DNA of 64,000 nucleotides from Endozoicomonas numazuensis. Its GTDB lineage: Bacteria; Pseudomonadota; Gammaproteobacteria; Pseudomonadales; Endozoicomonadaceae. The stretch covers positions 137,766-201,765 of the forward strand of contig NZ_JOKH01000005.1 of assembly GCF_000722635.1 (NCBI RefSeq), written 5' to 3'. Each line of letters opens with the position of its first letter. Position 1 is the stretch's first letter. Position numbers and translations under genes: made by a program. Below the pieces are notes generated by a model. The model had not been told where the DNA came from. It searched no databases and saw nothing but the letters and a program-made list of their open reading frames with translations. This document shows, one piece after another, positions 26,302-35,970 of this stretch.

Positions 26302-26355
26302 TGAAAAATTGCTGTCCTGTTGAGTAACCCACTTCTCCCTCAGCTTGTAGTGCCT

Positions 26356-26394
26356 GGAGTCAATCTGATCCAGTCATCTTGAAAGGCCGTCCAT
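26356..26394 (-). pseudogene. Degenerate copy of the 5' end of the coiled-coil lysis protein
   Basis: These 39 bases match 24508-24546 with about seven mismatches, including the ATG end. Only the first 13 or so codons remain, and one is now a stop (TGA). The flanking 26302-26476 interval otherwise holds no recognisable gene. Confidence 0.55.
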
Positions 26395-26476
26395 CACGAT
26401 CTTCCTTGACCTGGGCAAAGGTCAGATTATTGTAAGCGGTCGGGCAACTCCATCTACCCCTATTCCCACCAATTCG

Positions 26477-26748
26477 TTATTTTTGGCCCTTTCTCAGCTC
26501 ATTGATGATTGAGTGCAGATCATACTCCTGACCGTTCGTAGAGATTCCTGAATTATCCAGGTTGAGAGATGATTGCTGCTTGGGTGACTTCCGTTTCTTG
26601 GGTTTGGGAATAGGAGTAATAAACTCGGCTTTGCGGCGATGTTCGATAATTCGCTGGGTCGGCTGGCCACTGTCATCCAGCTCCCAGTGCCGGGCTGGGT
26701 ACTTTAGGGTGAGTTCAGAATCGGCTTTTTAAAGAAAATGTCAGTCAT
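26477..26748 (-). pseudogene. N-terminal remnant of a type III-like restriction endonuclease
   Basis: ATG 26748 begins MTDIFFKKPILNSP. After a frameshift near 26706 the reading continues YPARHWELDDSGQPTQRIIEHRR and ITPIPKPKKRK, ending in INELRKGQK at TAA 26477. This resembles the beginning of large helicase-type restriction subunits (BPTD_3080 family, from memory), which start with ILNSPYEYPARHWELD. The remaining roughly 900 residues are absent. It is a broken defence gene. Confidence 0.6.
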
Positions 26749-27032
26749 AGGCATCAGTACTATCCATAGTCTGCATTATCAGTAGGAAGCCTCGAAACTT
26801 GTATTGCCTTCCGTTTAATCAATGATAAGCAGTGGGTTTGCTCAAAGGGCTCTTGCTCAAAGGGCTATAGTCGTTTAAATGAAGAGAAGATTAGAGTTTA
26901 GCTTGCTTGAAAATTCAGCGTCTATCTAAACATAAATGGACTTTATATGTCGGTAGTAATGCTTGCAAATAATGGGGGCGATCACCTGTCTTCCAAAAAG
27001 AGATATGACAATTGATCACTTTTATTCAAATA
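26749..27032. other. Gene-free interval upstream of the hmu terminator
   Basis: I find no coding frame or RNA gene. A 14-base direct repeat (GCTCAAAGGGCT units near 26838-26867) and A/T-rich sequence are all that is visible. Confidence 0.5.
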
Positions 27033-27070
27033 CAATGTCTCATCCCATCATTCGACAGGATGAGACATTG
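27033..27070 (-). terminator. Terminator of the tonB-exbBD-hmuTUV operon
   Basis: A perfect 13-bp stem (CAATGTCTCATCC / GGATGAGACATTG) has a 12-base loop. On the minus strand it is followed by TATTTGAATAAAA. It lies just past the hmuV stop. Confidence 0.65.
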
Positions 27071-27090
27071 TGAAATGATCTCAATAGAGA

Positions 27091-27864
27091 TTAATTATTG
27101 ATCACCAGAGGGCAGTGATGAGCAGGATGTTCTGAGATAGTGACATCTACGTTGAACACTGCTTTTACCGTTTCTACCGTGAGTACCTCATGAGGTGTAC
27201 CCTGAGCGGCGATCCCTCCTTCTTTGAGAATCACCAGGCGGTCAGAATAACGGGCAGCCAGATTCAGGTCGTGCAGAATCACCAGAACACCGACGCCTTT
27301 CTCTGCTTGTTTTCGAGCCATTTTCAGGGTCAGTTGCTGGTGGGCAGGGTCAAGAGCCGAGGTAGGTTCGTCCAGTAATAAATAGCGTTTACCAAAGTCC
27401 AGCTCATTCCAGATTTGTGCCAGTACCCGGGCCATATGAACTCTCTGTCGTTCACCACCTGACAGGGTGGTGTACTGACGATCTTTCAGATGCAGACCAT
27501 CCACTTCATTCAGAGCGGCTTCCACAATCGCCAGATTTTCAGTTCGATCGGTGGCACAGGGAATACGTCCCAGAATAACGACTTCTTCAACAGTAAATGG
27601 AAAACTCAGAGAGGAAGACTGAGGTAATACCCCAAGCATTAAAGCCTGCTGTTCCAGTCTCCAGTCTTCTCTGTCATTCAATATAACGCTGCCTGAAGAA
27701 GGCTTTCGCTCGCCGCTGATAACTTTCATCAGTGTACTTTTGCCCGCTCCATTGGGGCCGAGTACGGTTACAACCTCGCCTGGAGTGACGGTAATGCTGA
27801 CATCATCGAGGAGTGTTTTTTCACCGATCTGCACTGTGGCATTCTGAACCTTGAGACTACTCAT
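27091..27864 (-). CDS. hmuV: Hemin ABC transporter, ATP-binding subunit
   Basis: ATG 27864 (MSSLKVQNATVQIG) overlaps the permease stop as TGATG and gives 257 residues, standard for HmuV. Walker A is GPNGAGKST, signature LSGGERQRVHMARVLAQ, Walker B YLLLDEPTSALDP. It powers heme transfer across the inner membrane with HmuU. Last gene of the tonB-exbBD-hmuTUV cluster. Confidence 0.95.
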   Translation of the reverse strand: MSSLKVQNATVQIGEKTLLDDVSITVTPGEVVTVLGPNGAGKSTLMKVISGERKPSSGSVILNDREDWRLEQQALMLGVLPQSSSLSFPFTVEEVVILGRIPCATDRTENLAIVEAALNEVDGLHLKDRQYTTLSGGERQRVHMARVLAQIWNELDFGKRYLLLDEPTSALDPAHQQLTLKMARKQAEKGVGVLVILHDLNLAARYSDRLVILKEGGIAAQGTPHEVLTVETVKAVFNVDVTISEHPAHHCPLVINN

Positions 27865-28913
27865 CAAGCAATCCTCTTGCGTTGCTGCCACAGCAGGGAC
27901 ATAAAGAACGGAGCTCCCATCAGGGCGGTAACAATACCAATGGGCAGTTCAGCCGGTGCCACGGCAACTCTGGCGATCATATCCGCTGCCAACAGCAGGA
28001 TTCCCCCCAGCATGGCTGAGGCGGGTAACAGTGTTCTGTGATCAGGGCCTACCATCAAGCGAATCAGATGAGGAACAACCAGACCAACAAAACCAATAAT
28101 CCCGGCGACCGATACGGAAACACCCACAGCCATGGCTGTGACCAGAATCAATTTCAGTTTTGTTTTTTGGACATCTATTCCCAGGTGTCTGGCTTCAGAT
28201 TCTCCGAGTAGCATGGCGTTCAAAACCTGTCCGTAACGACAGAGCATGAATATGACTGGCCCCAGCAGAGTGAAGCAGAGCAGAACAGAGTTCCAGTTGG
28301 CACCACCAATGCTGCCCATCTGCCAGAAAGTCAGGCTTCTGAGTGTGGCATCGTCGGCAATGTAATTCAGAATCCCCATACCCGCACCCGCCAGAGCAGA
28401 AATAGCTACGCCAGCTAACAACATGGTAGCTACGGAGGTGCCATTATTGGTGGTACCCATTTTATAAACGATCCAGGTCGTAAGAACGCCGCCAGCAAAG
28501 GCCAGTAGCGAGACGCTGTAATCCATGAGTAATGAGCTGGAGAACCCTGCAAAAAGAGCGCCTCCCAGAACAATACCAATACCCGCTCCCAGTGCTGCGC
28601 CACTGGATACACCAATGATACTGGGGTCTGCCAGCGGGTTGCGAAACAAGCCCTGCATGGCGGCACCGGCAATGGCCAGAGAGCTGCCAATCATGGCACC
28701 CATCAGGGTTCTTGGCATGCGGATGGATTCTACGATCAATCGGGTTTGGTCAGATACCTGGCTGTCGGTTATGCCCAGTCGATCAAAAAGGATATAGAGA
28801 ATATCCAGAGGTGCGATGGAGACCGGACCAGTGCCCACGGACAGCACAATGACTGCTGGCAGGGCGACTGCCAGCACTATCAGTAACAGTGCCGATTTAC
28901 GACTACGGTTCAT
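27864..28913 (-). CDS. hmuU: Hemin ABC transporter, permease subunit
   Basis: 349 residues of the FecCD/BtuC permease family with about ten membrane helices. Diagnostic segments are RLPRTL-like SIRMPRTLMGAMIGSSLAIAG, GLFRNPLADPSIIGVSSGAALGA and GFVGLVVPHLIRLMVGPDHRTLLP. It transfers heme from HmuT into the cytoplasm. It is 35 bases after hmuT and coupled to hmuV. Confidence 0.95.
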   Translation of the reverse strand: MNRSRKSALLLIVLAVALPAVIVLSVGTGPVSIAPLDILYILFDRLGITDSQVSDQTRLIVESIRMPRTLMGAMIGSSLAIAGAAMQGLFRNPLADPSIIGVSSGAALGAGIGIVLGGALFAGFSSSLLMDYSVSLLAFAGGVLTTWIVYKMGTTNNGTSVATMLLAGVAISALAGAGMGILNYIADDATLRSLTFWQMGSIGGANWNSVLLCFTLLGPVIFMLCRYGQVLNAMLLGESEARHLGIDVQKTKLKLILVTAMAVGVSVSVAGIIGFVGLVVPHLIRLMVGPDHRTLLPASAMLGGILLLAADMIARVAVAPAELPIGIVTALMGAPFFMSLLWQQRKRIA

Positions 28914-28948
28914 TCTTGTTCTCGGTGAGTGGTTTTCTGTGGCGGTGA

Positions 28949-29836
28949 TCAGGATTCCGGATAAAAGGCCTTAGCCAGACTCAATGCGATTTCACCGGTT
29001 CTCGGACCCAGCCCGCCCAGTAATAATCGACCGTCTACGGGAATGATCCGGGCATTTTTACCCGCAGGAGTCTGTTTCAAAATAGGTTGGCTGTCCAGTA
29101 ACTGTTCCATAGTAAGGCCACGGCCACGATCAGAATAGATAATGACATCAGGAGCCAGGGTCAACAGGGACTCGTTGGAAAGAGGCTTGTAGCTGTTGAA
29201 TTGTGCTTCAGCAGGATTAAAGCCGCCGGCCAGCTTGATCAGGGAGTTAGCTTCGGTACCTGAGCCTGAAACAGAAGGGGTTCTGCCTTCCATTGCCAGC
29301 AGAAACAGAACGTTGGGTTTGTCTTTTCCCTCAGCCAGCTTTTCGGCAGCTTTAAGATCGCTGTCAATGGACTGCCAGAGAGCCTCACCCTCTTTCTCTT
29401 TGTTCAGCAGCATGGCTAATGAGCGGATGCGGTTATGAATATTGTCAGCCGAGTTATCGGTGGCGAAAGACTCTACGTTCAAACCGGCCATTTCCAGCTG
29501 AGTGATCGTTGTGTCTGGACCCATGTCGTCTGTACCGATCAACATGTCAGGTTTGAGTGCCAGAATACCCTCGGCAGAGAGCTGTTTGTGATAACCGAGT
29601 TTGGGCAGCTTGTTAACCTGAGGAGGGTAGTTGCTGGTCAGATCAACAGCAACCAGCTGGTTACCGGCACCCAGAGCATAAATAATCTCGGTGATGCCGC
29701 TGCCAGCAGAAACAATGCGCTTCTCTTCAGTGGCACTGGTTTCCTGAGGTATGTTGATCACCGTAGCCATTGCTGAGAAGGAGAGAGTGAGGGGGAGCAG
29801 GGCTGCTGCCAGTTTTTTGCCAATAGCTTTGTTCAT
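28949..29836 (-). CDS. hmuT: Periplasmic hemin-binding protein
   Basis: 295 residues with a signal peptide (MNKAIGKKLAAALLPLTLSFSAMA). It is a cluster A-III binding protein: RIVSAGSGITEIIYALGAG, then LTSNYPPQVNKLPKLGYHKQLSAEGIL, whose Tyr is the family's heme ligand position. Another conserved segment is GSGTEANSLIKLAGG. It carries heme from the receptor to HmuUV. The ATG overlaps the exbD stop. Confidence 0.95.
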   Translation of the reverse strand: MNKAIGKKLAAALLPLTLSFSAMATVINIPQETSATEEKRIVSAGSGITEIIYALGAGNQLVAVDLTSNYPPQVNKLPKLGYHKQLSAEGILALKPDMLIGTDDMGPDTTITQLEMAGLNVESFATDNSADNIHNRIRSLAMLLNKEKEGEALWQSIDSDLKAAEKLAEGKDKPNVLFLLAMEGRTPSVSGSGTEANSLIKLAGGFNPAEAQFNSYKPLSNESLLTLAPDVIIYSDRGRGLTMEQLLDSQPILKQTPAGKNARIIPVDGRLLLGGLGPRTGEIALSLAKAFYPES

Positions 29837-30261
29837 GAGTCTTTCTCCTCCATAAGGACTTGTGCAGCAGTGATTTCGTGTTCACTTAAAAACATCATCA
29901 GCTCAACCAGGTTACCCAGTGGTGCTTCCCGATCACCAGCAACCAGTACTGTAGTGTCTGGTGCTTCTTTTACGCGGGAAAGAAGGCTCTGACTAAATGA
30001 TTCGAAGTTGTCGTATTTTGTTTCTTCCACAGCCCAGGGCTGGCCTTTGGCAAGAATGCTGACGGTCAGGGTTTTAGGCTCCTGGGTCAGTGTAGCTTCC
30101 TCACGACTGGCTTCGGGCAGGTTGACCGGCAGACTTAAGGTTTGCACATTGGCTGTGAACAACAGGAAAACCATGACGATGAAAACGACGTCCAGAAGCG
30201 GTGTCAGGTCCGCTGCAGTAAAGGAAGCACTGGTTTCTTCGTTGTTGGAAATTCGAATCAT
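29833..30261 (-). CDS. exbD: TonB energy-transducing accessory protein ExbD
   Basis: 142 residues with a short cytoplasmic N-terminus, one transmembrane helix (LTPLLDVVFIVMVFLLFTA) that carries the essential Asp, and a periplasmic domain. With ExbB it uses the proton gradient to drive TonB. The ATG overlaps the exbB stop. Confidence 0.95.
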   Translation of the reverse strand: MIRISNNEETSASFTAADLTPLLDVVFIVMVFLLFTANVQTLSLPVNLPEASREEATLTQEPKTLTVSILAKGQPWAVEETKYDNFESFSQSLLSRVKEAPDTTVLVAGDREAPLGNLVELMMFLSEHEITAAQVLMEEKDS

Positions 30262-30944
30262 GCTGCTACGGCCTCGGGGCAGATGCCGGTTTCCTGATTG
30301 ATAGCGATGCCATCGTCGTTCATTTTCAGGCCTTCCAGCAGCAAGTTGGCATGATTCAGGGCGAACTCCAGTTTGGAAACATAGTGGTTAGCCCAGATGC
30401 CAAAACTGTGAGCGGCTGCCAGAGAAGGAATAGCGACCATAAGACCAAACGCTGTGGTGAACATGGCTTCCCAAAGACCACCGGCCAGAACGTCAGGTGT
30501 AACAGGTCCCTGAATCTCGGAAATGCCCTGGAACATACCGATCAGACCAAGCACTGTACCGAGCAGGCCCAGCATAGGGGCCAGAATTCCGATCAGCATC
30601 AGTGGTTTCAGCCACGCGTGCAAAGCATTCTTTTGCTTGAGCAACCAGAGACCCGCTACTTCTTCACGCATTTCTTTATGGCAGTCATTATGGCTTAGCA
30701 GAATGGCGATGCCTTTGCGGACCCCTTTGCCTGCAACAAGATTCTTACAAAGTTTATTCTGACTGTTATTGCAGTTAGAGCAGCCACGAACTTCATTCAG
30801 CAGGGTTTGCATGCTTTTATTGTCGAGACTGGGCAGCATTACAAAGGTAATCAGTCTTTCCAGAATCAGGGCCACACTGATGCAGGAAATAATGGCCAGA
30901 GGCCAACCCATGAATCCTAAAGAAGCTATCTGTTCCAGTAACAT
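30258..30944 (-). CDS. exbB: TonB energy-transducing protein ExbB
   Basis: 228 residues of the MotA/TolQ/ExbB family. Three membrane helices are seen, with the conserved cytoplasmic segments LIGILAPMLGLLGTVLGLIGMFQ and GLWEAMFTTAFGLMVAIPSL. An unusual feature is a small cysteine cluster (CSNCNNSQNKLC) in the first cytoplasmic loop. The codon before this ATG is TTG, an alternative start one residue earlier. It follows tonB in the operon. Confidence 0.94.
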   Translation of the reverse strand: MLLEQIASLGFMGWPLAIISCISVALILERLITFVMLPSLDNKSMQTLLNEVRGCSNCNNSQNKLCKNLVAGKGVRKGIAILLSHNDCHKEMREEVAGLWLLKQKNALHAWLKPLMLIGILAPMLGLLGTVLGLIGMFQGISEIQGPVTPDVLAGGLWEAMFTTAFGLMVAIPSLAAAHSFGIWANHYVSKLEFALNHANLLLEGLKMNDDGIAINQETGICPEAVAA

Positions 30945-31012
30945 CAATTAATACCTGCTAATAATCTTGAAAATCTTCTACTGCTTGTGACGATTTAGTT
31001 CACTTGGAGCAG

Positions 31013-31789
31013 TTAATTCAGTTGGAATGCCACGGGAATATGAACCCGGGATGCCACCAGTTGGTTGTTTCGTTTCTGAGGTTCGAACTCCCAGTCCTCG
31101 ACGGCAGCAATGGCAGACTTGTCCAAAATGGCAAAGCCGGATGACTCCAGTATTTTTATCTTCATGGCATGACCATCGGTGTCTACCAAGACTTCCAGCA
31201 TGACAATGCCTTGCTGGTTTCTTCGTTGAGCAATACGGGGGTAACTGGGCGGGGCAGACTTGCGAATAGCCGGCTGAGAGACAAAGACTGGCTGGTTGCT
31301 CAGGCCTTCTACTTCTGTTTCTTCAGTGGCTGTTTTAACGACCTGGGTCTCGGCAGGGGTTTCTTCCTGAGGCTTTGTTTCTTTTTTAGGAGGCTCAGGT
31401 TTTTTCTTGACCACCGGTTTTGGCTCAGACGTTTTATCCGCTGAAGGCTCTTTCTTAATTTCGGGCTTTTCAGGCTGGGGTTCTGGCTCAGCTATTTTGA
31501 CGACATTTTTCTTCGGCTCAGGCTTTTTTATGGGCTCAGGCTTTTTTATGGGCTCAGGCTTTTCAATGGGCTCAGGCTTCTTTTCGACAGGCTTGGGCTT
31601 TTCTCTGACAGGTTCTGGCTCTACTTGAGGGGCGGCTTGTTGTACAGAAGAGAAGGTCATGCTGATGGGCGCTTTGATACTGCCCTGGGCTAGTTTCGGC
31701 TGCTGGTCTTCTTGTTGTCCATTGTATATCGCCACTGCGACATGAGCGGCAATGGAAATAATCAATGTGAGTAGCAGCGTTCGAGACAT
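31013..31789 (-). CDS. tonB: TonB protein
   Basis: 258 residues. An N-terminal signal-anchor (LLLTLIISIAAHVAVAIY) is followed by a long Pro/Lys/Glu spacer with repeated PEPIKK units (about 55-150), which spans the periplasm. The C-terminal TonB domain has PPSYPRIAQRRNQQGIVMLEVLVDTDG and ends in a short beta segment. It transmits energy to the outer-membrane heme receptors. First gene of the exbBD-hmuTUV cluster, with a Fur-box-like site upstream. Confidence 0.95.
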   Translation of the reverse strand: MSRTLLLTLIISIAAHVAVAIYNGQQEDQQPKLAQGSIKAPISMTFSSVQQAAPQVEPEPVREKPKPVEKKPEPIEKPEPIKKPEPIKKPEPKKNVVKIAEPEPQPEKPEIKKEPSADKTSEPKPVVKKKPEPPKKETKPQEETPAETQVVKTATEETEVEGLSNQPVFVSQPAIRKSAPPSYPRIAQRRNQQGIVMLEVLVDTDGHAMKIKILESSGFAILDKSAIAAVEDWEFEPQKRNNQLVASRVHIPVAFQLN

Positions 31790-31853
31790 ATTGGATTTAC
31801 TTGTTCATTAGCGGGTGAAGAGTACTGTAACTTCAAAGTGTATTCAATAAACT

Positions 31854-31874
31854 AAATGATAATAATTCGCATTT
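31854..31874 (-). promoter_or_regulatory. Fur-box-like site upstream of tonB
   Basis: AAATGATAATAATTCGCATT matches the inverted-repeat Fur consensus (GATAATGATAATCATTATC) well in its left half. It is about 65 bases above the tonB start. Iron-dependent repression of the whole tonB-exbBD-hmuTUV cluster is expected. Confidence 0.75.
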
Positions 31875-32206
31875 ATTTTATACGTGGCAATAAATGCCAA
31901 CTGCCTGAAAAGATTGATATTTCAATCATCTGAGTTGGAAAAAGAGATGTTTATGTCTTGTTTTGGTGACCTTTCATCAGGCTTGTGACTGAGCCACCCA
32001 GGTTACTTTCACTCTTATAGAGAGCACTATTATTCATCATAGGGTGGTGGCCGGGGTATCAGGACATCATCACCAGGCATAGACAAAACCCGAAGCTTTT
32101 CTGGCGGCAATCAAGCCCAGCTTCCACAGTACTGTGACATTTAACCAGATAGACTGGCGTTTACCCCGTTGAATGAAAGCAGGTTCTGGGGTGAGCTATG
32201 GCTTAA
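31875..32206. other. Intergenic region between the symporter gene and the tonB promoter
   Basis: 332 bases without a convincing reading frame, RNA gene or repeat. Part must be the 3' end of the symporter transcript and part the upstream tonB promoter. Confidence 0.5.
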
Positions 32207-33616
32207 TTAACGGATATGAATGGCTTTTTGCGTCGTATCTTTCTGGTTGGTTACGACCAATAAAAGACTGAACAGGGCTGAAATCACTACCAGTGGAACT
32301 ACTGGGGCAATGCCTGTATCGAGAATAGAGTAACTCGAAAAGCCCACAGCCAGAGCATGCATGAAGAAACCGAGCCACAGAATAACGATGACAGCCAGGC
32401 TGATGTTGAACAGGACTTTGTTCACAGAATTTTGACGAACGCAAACCATCAGTAAGGGCGTCAGTGCTGCAAAACCGGCGAGCGACCAGACCCCCAGTTG
32501 GAAAATGTTGCCTGTTGTGCAGATGGCCAGTGCATAACAGAGAAGAATCATGATAGCTAAAGGCATTTTTTCTATGCTCTTTTGGCTTTTCTGGAAGATC
32601 AAGCTGGCTCCCAATAGCTGAGAATCCAGTGACGACATGATGGCAGCCAGTACACTCACAGCAATAATACCAGCCACAAACTCATTATTCAGGTCGCCAA
32701 TCAGGGCGATGATGACAGGTTCATCTGGCTTTTGGGCAAATTCCAGGTTGGACAGCATGCCGATAAAGGAACTGCTTAACCATAAGATAAGGATGCAGGC
32801 CGGGTATAAACGAATACTTTGCTTAAAGTGGTCAGGACTTTTTGCCGTGCACCAATGACTGAAAATGTGGGGGAAAGCACCAACAGAAATAGCCAGAAAC
32901 GCCAGTGATACTGTATTTCCGGGATTAGGTAAATAGTCTGATGGATTGAAAAAGCCCGATTTCTGAGTTTGCAGCAAGTGCAGGCTTTCAGAAAAACCGC
33001 CCCATTTTGAAAACAAATAGGTCGCAATATAAAAGGCCCCGACCAGAAAAATAATAGCCTGTACTGTATTGATGCGTGAAGTGGTCGTCATCCCGCCCAA
33101 AAAAACATAGCCAAAGACCAGAAGGGCAATAACCCCTGTACTCAGATATTCTGGAATAGTCAGCTGGTATGAAGAAAACACCAGAGACAGAACTTCTCCA
33201 CCTCCCTTCAGACCAATGACGATGTAGGGGATAAGGAACAGAATGGAGATGGATGAAATCATTGCACCGCTGGATTTGGAGCCGGTTTTCAGATGAACCA
33301 GGTCTCCCTGAGTCAGAAAACCATATCGTCTGGACTGTTCACATACTTTTCGACCCATGGTGTGAAACAAAAATGGGACGATCAGGGCTGTAGACACTCC
33401 CATGGAAATAAACACCATAAACCCGGAGTCAAAGGCCTGATCTGGCACACCAATGAGACTGATCGATGTCATGTTGGTAGCGAACAGGGTCAGTAAAAGC
33501 ACCCAGGAACCGGTTTTTCTTCCTCCGGTGTAAAACTCTTCTCTGGGTGCACTTTTCATGGAGCCATAAGCAACCATCGACAGCATGGCCAGATAGAGAG
33601 TTAGAATAATTAGCAT
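32207..33616 (-). CDS. Sodium:solute symporter family protein
   Basis: ATG 33616 gives 469 residues; a TTG at 33664 would add 16. It has about 13 membrane helices of the SSS (SLC5) family, with the early pattern EEFYTGGRKTGSWVLLLTLFATNMTSISLIG, where the family's sodium-site region lies. The middle segment SSLDSQLLGASLIFQK matches the SSS motif near TM8. The substrate is unknown. It is placed between the heme-receptor gene and the tonB cluster on the same strand, so a link to heme or siderophore uptake is possible but unproven. Confidence 0.85.
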   Translation of the reverse strand: MLIILTLYLAMLSMVAYGSMKSAPREEFYTGGRKTGSWVLLLTLFATNMTSISLIGVPDQAFDSGFMVFISMGVSTALIVPFLFHTMGRKVCEQSRRYGFLTQGDLVHLKTGSKSSGAMISSISILFLIPYIVIGLKGGGEVLSLVFSSYQLTIPEYLSTGVIALLVFGYVFLGGMTTTSRINTVQAIIFLVGAFYIATYLFSKWGGFSESLHLLQTQKSGFFNPSDYLPNPGNTVSLAFLAISVGAFPHIFSHWCTAKSPDHFKQSIRLYPACILILWLSSSFIGMLSNLEFAQKPDEPVIIALIGDLNNEFVAGIIAVSVLAAIMSSLDSQLLGASLIFQKSQKSIEKMPLAIMILLCYALAICTTGNIFQLGVWSLAGFAALTPLLMVCVRQNSVNKVLFNISLAVIVILWLGFFMHALAVGFSSYSILDTGIAPVVPLVVISALFSLLLVVTNQKDTTQKAIHIR

Positions 33617-33731
33617 GGTAAACGACTTTGTACTTCTTAATCGGTGGGGCGGATTATCAGTCAAATAGTATCGAATAAGAAAGGGTGAATTTGAGATATC
33701 TGACGATTTGTTTTATTGAAGGATATGCGGA

Positions 33732-33760
33732 ATAAAAAATGCCGGACAAGTGTCCGGCAT
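33732..33760 (-). terminator. Terminator of the heme receptor gene
   Basis: On the minus strand ATGCCGGAC-ACTT-GTCCGGCAT is followed directly by TTTTTTATT, about 30 bases past the receptor stop. A textbook rho-independent terminator. Confidence 0.9.
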
Positions 33761-33790
33761 TGGAAGGCTGCTTTATGGGTTCATGGCTGC

Positions 33791-35848
33791 TTAGAACATA
33801 TAGCGTACGTTCAGCTTGACGTTGCGACCTGACTCATAAAGTTTTTCCCAGGCGGTGATGTAGTATTCATCCGTCAGGTTATTAACAGTCAGGTCGGTCT
33901 TGATACCTTTGAGAGCACCGCTGGTTGGCTCATAGCTGACGTACAGGTCAACCAGGTCGTAGCTGTCATAGGAGTCAATGTCGTCGAAGTCATAGTCGGC
34001 ACGGATATTTTCCTGTGCTCTGACATGGGTGTATCGAGAACCGATTTTCAGGTCACCCTGCAGCATCAGATAGGCAACATCAGCAACGACTTTGTCGGCC
34101 GGAATGTTGTCCAGATACTCGCCAGTCTTCTTGTCTTCGCCACGGGTCTGGCCATAGGACAGACCAAACTGAATATCCTGATAGCGATACTGACCGGCCA
34201 GCTCAAAGCCCTTCAGACGCGCTTCATCCACATTCTTCCAGGTAGTGGTATTACCATCAACGATCTGATTGATGAAGTTATCCACATCATTCTGAAAGAC
34301 ATTAGCAGTGACTGTCAGCTCATCTTCACCCAGCAGGTTGGAGAAGTTCATGCGAGCTGAAAGCTCTTTGTTGGCAGCTTCTTCCGGTTTTAAGTCCGGA
34401 TTAGGAACAAAGGAATTTCGGATGCCACCACCCGGAAAGCCCGGGATAGGTATAAAGAAGTGAGTGCCCGTAGAAAACATCTCTTCCATGTTAGGCGCTC
34501 GGAAAGCTTCGTTATAGCTGGCAGTCAGAGTCAGCCAGTCTGTGGTATCCCAGATCAGGGCAACAGAAGGTGATACGGCGTCGTCAGTTTGTTTCTTCTC
34601 TTCAATATCCGACCCTGAGCGCTTGTCCTTAGCCTCAAAGCGGTCGTAGCGAACACCGGTTTGCAGTGTCCAGGCATCTGCCAGTGGTACATCGGCCTGA
34701 ACAAAAGCGCCTACAGTGGTGGATTCGCCATCGAGAGCTTCTGGACGATTGCCTTCATTTCCGGAGTCGTCGCGCTGAGTTTCAATGGTGTTCTTGTAAG
34801 CATCCAGACCATAGGTCAAATCAAGGTGTGTCAGCTTTGAAACGTTGGTAAACGCTGCCCCCAGAGTTTTGTAGCGGGTGTTGTCTGTTTGCTTGTCTTC
34901 AACCCTGTATTCGTCGAACTCAGTATCGTTATAAAACAGCTGGAACTTGCTGTCGACCAGAGCACTGTCAGGATCAAACAGATAGGCTGCAGACAAGTTA
35001 GTGTTGGTAGATTCCTGAATGATCAGTGGAGAGTCGGTATCTACTGCAGTAGTCGGATTGCTTGGAACCTTGGCATTGGTTTGAGCCTGCTGAGCCTTAA
35101 ACTCAAAACGACTGTCGTCATTCAACTGCCAGCCCAGTTTGGCCATGCCCCCCTGTTCACGGGAGCCGGAGTTTTCTACTTCGTCGCCATTGCCTTTGCC
35201 GGTAGTTCCTGTTTCATAGTTACCACCGTCGTTGTAATAACCATTGAGCAACCAGTCGAAGTTGTCATTTACACCATATAGAGAGGCGCTGGTTCGTGAC
35301 TCATTGTTGTTGCTCTGGAAGCCCTGGGATACATAACCACCCAGGGTTTCACCAGGTTCCAGAAGCTCTTCAGCGGTTTTCGTGCTTTGTACAACCACAC
35401 CGCCGACCGCACCTGATCCCCACAGGTTACTGGATGGGCCTTTAACCACTTCTATGGATTTCAACAGTTCAGGGTCGGTGAAATAAGTACCTCGGTGACC
35501 GTTACTGAAGTTCTGGCGAGCACCATCAACGATTTGAAGAACCCGTGTGCCTTCCAATCCACGAATGTTAATGCTCTGGGAGTTGGCGCGTGGGCCACCG
35601 CTGACGGAAACGTTTGGAAGAGACTTGACGGCTTGAGCCACAGACTCTGGCTGCTCTTGCTGGATCTGGTATTGATCGACCACTTCTATGGTCTGAGCTA
35701 CATCATTGATGTCTTTTTCGGATCGGGTGGCAGTCACTGTCACCTGATTGAGAAGGGTTGCATCAGTTTGAGGTGTAGCCTCTGCGTATACAGCACCGGA
35801 AGACATTGCCATTACAGCAATTGCTAGCCTACTTCTGGTAAGCGTCAT
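33791..35848 (-). CDS. TonB-dependent hemoglobin/hemin receptor
   Basis: 685 residues with a signal peptide. The TonB box region is LNQVTVTATRSEKD, followed by the plug (QSINIRGLEGTRVLQIVDGARQ, VEVVKGPSSNLWGSGAVGGVV) and a 22-strand barrel ending in VKLNVRYMF. The heme-receptor FRAP and NPDL motifs occur (YNEAFRAPNMEEMF ... PNPDLKPEE) with a His between them, as in HemR/HutA-type receptors. It extracts heme at the outer membrane using TonB energy. A Fur-box-like site lies upstream and a strong terminator downstream. Confidence 0.92.
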   Translation of the reverse strand: MTLTRSRLAIAVMAMSSGAVYAEATPQTDATLLNQVTVTATRSEKDINDVAQTIEVVDQYQIQQEQPESVAQAVKSLPNVSVSGGPRANSQSINIRGLEGTRVLQIVDGARQNFSNGHRGTYFTDPELLKSIEVVKGPSSNLWGSGAVGGVVVQSTKTAEELLEPGETLGGYVSQGFQSNNNESRTSASLYGVNDNFDWLLNGYYNDGGNYETGTTGKGNGDEVENSGSREQGGMAKLGWQLNDDSRFEFKAQQAQTNAKVPSNPTTAVDTDSPLIIQESTNTNLSAAYLFDPDSALVDSKFQLFYNDTEFDEYRVEDKQTDNTRYKTLGAAFTNVSKLTHLDLTYGLDAYKNTIETQRDDSGNEGNRPEALDGESTTVGAFVQADVPLADAWTLQTGVRYDRFEAKDKRSGSDIEEKKQTDDAVSPSVALIWDTTDWLTLTASYNEAFRAPNMEEMFSTGTHFFIPIPGFPGGGIRNSFVPNPDLKPEEAANKELSARMNFSNLLGEDELTVTANVFQNDVDNFINQIVDGNTTTWKNVDEARLKGFELAGQYRYQDIQFGLSYGQTRGEDKKTGEYLDNIPADKVVADVAYLMLQGDLKIGSRYTHVRAQENIRADYDFDDIDSYDSYDLVDLYVSYEPTSGALKGIKTDLTVNNLTDEYYITAWEKLYESGRNVKLNVRYMF

Positions 35849-35970
35849 TGTTAGCCTATGTTTTCTGCTTGATTAGTCTGATTAAGTTCAGTCACCACAA
35901 ACGCTCAAACTGCATTCCCCGAAGCGCTCATGTTGATGTCGAAGAATAATAAGTAAAACAAAAACTAAAT

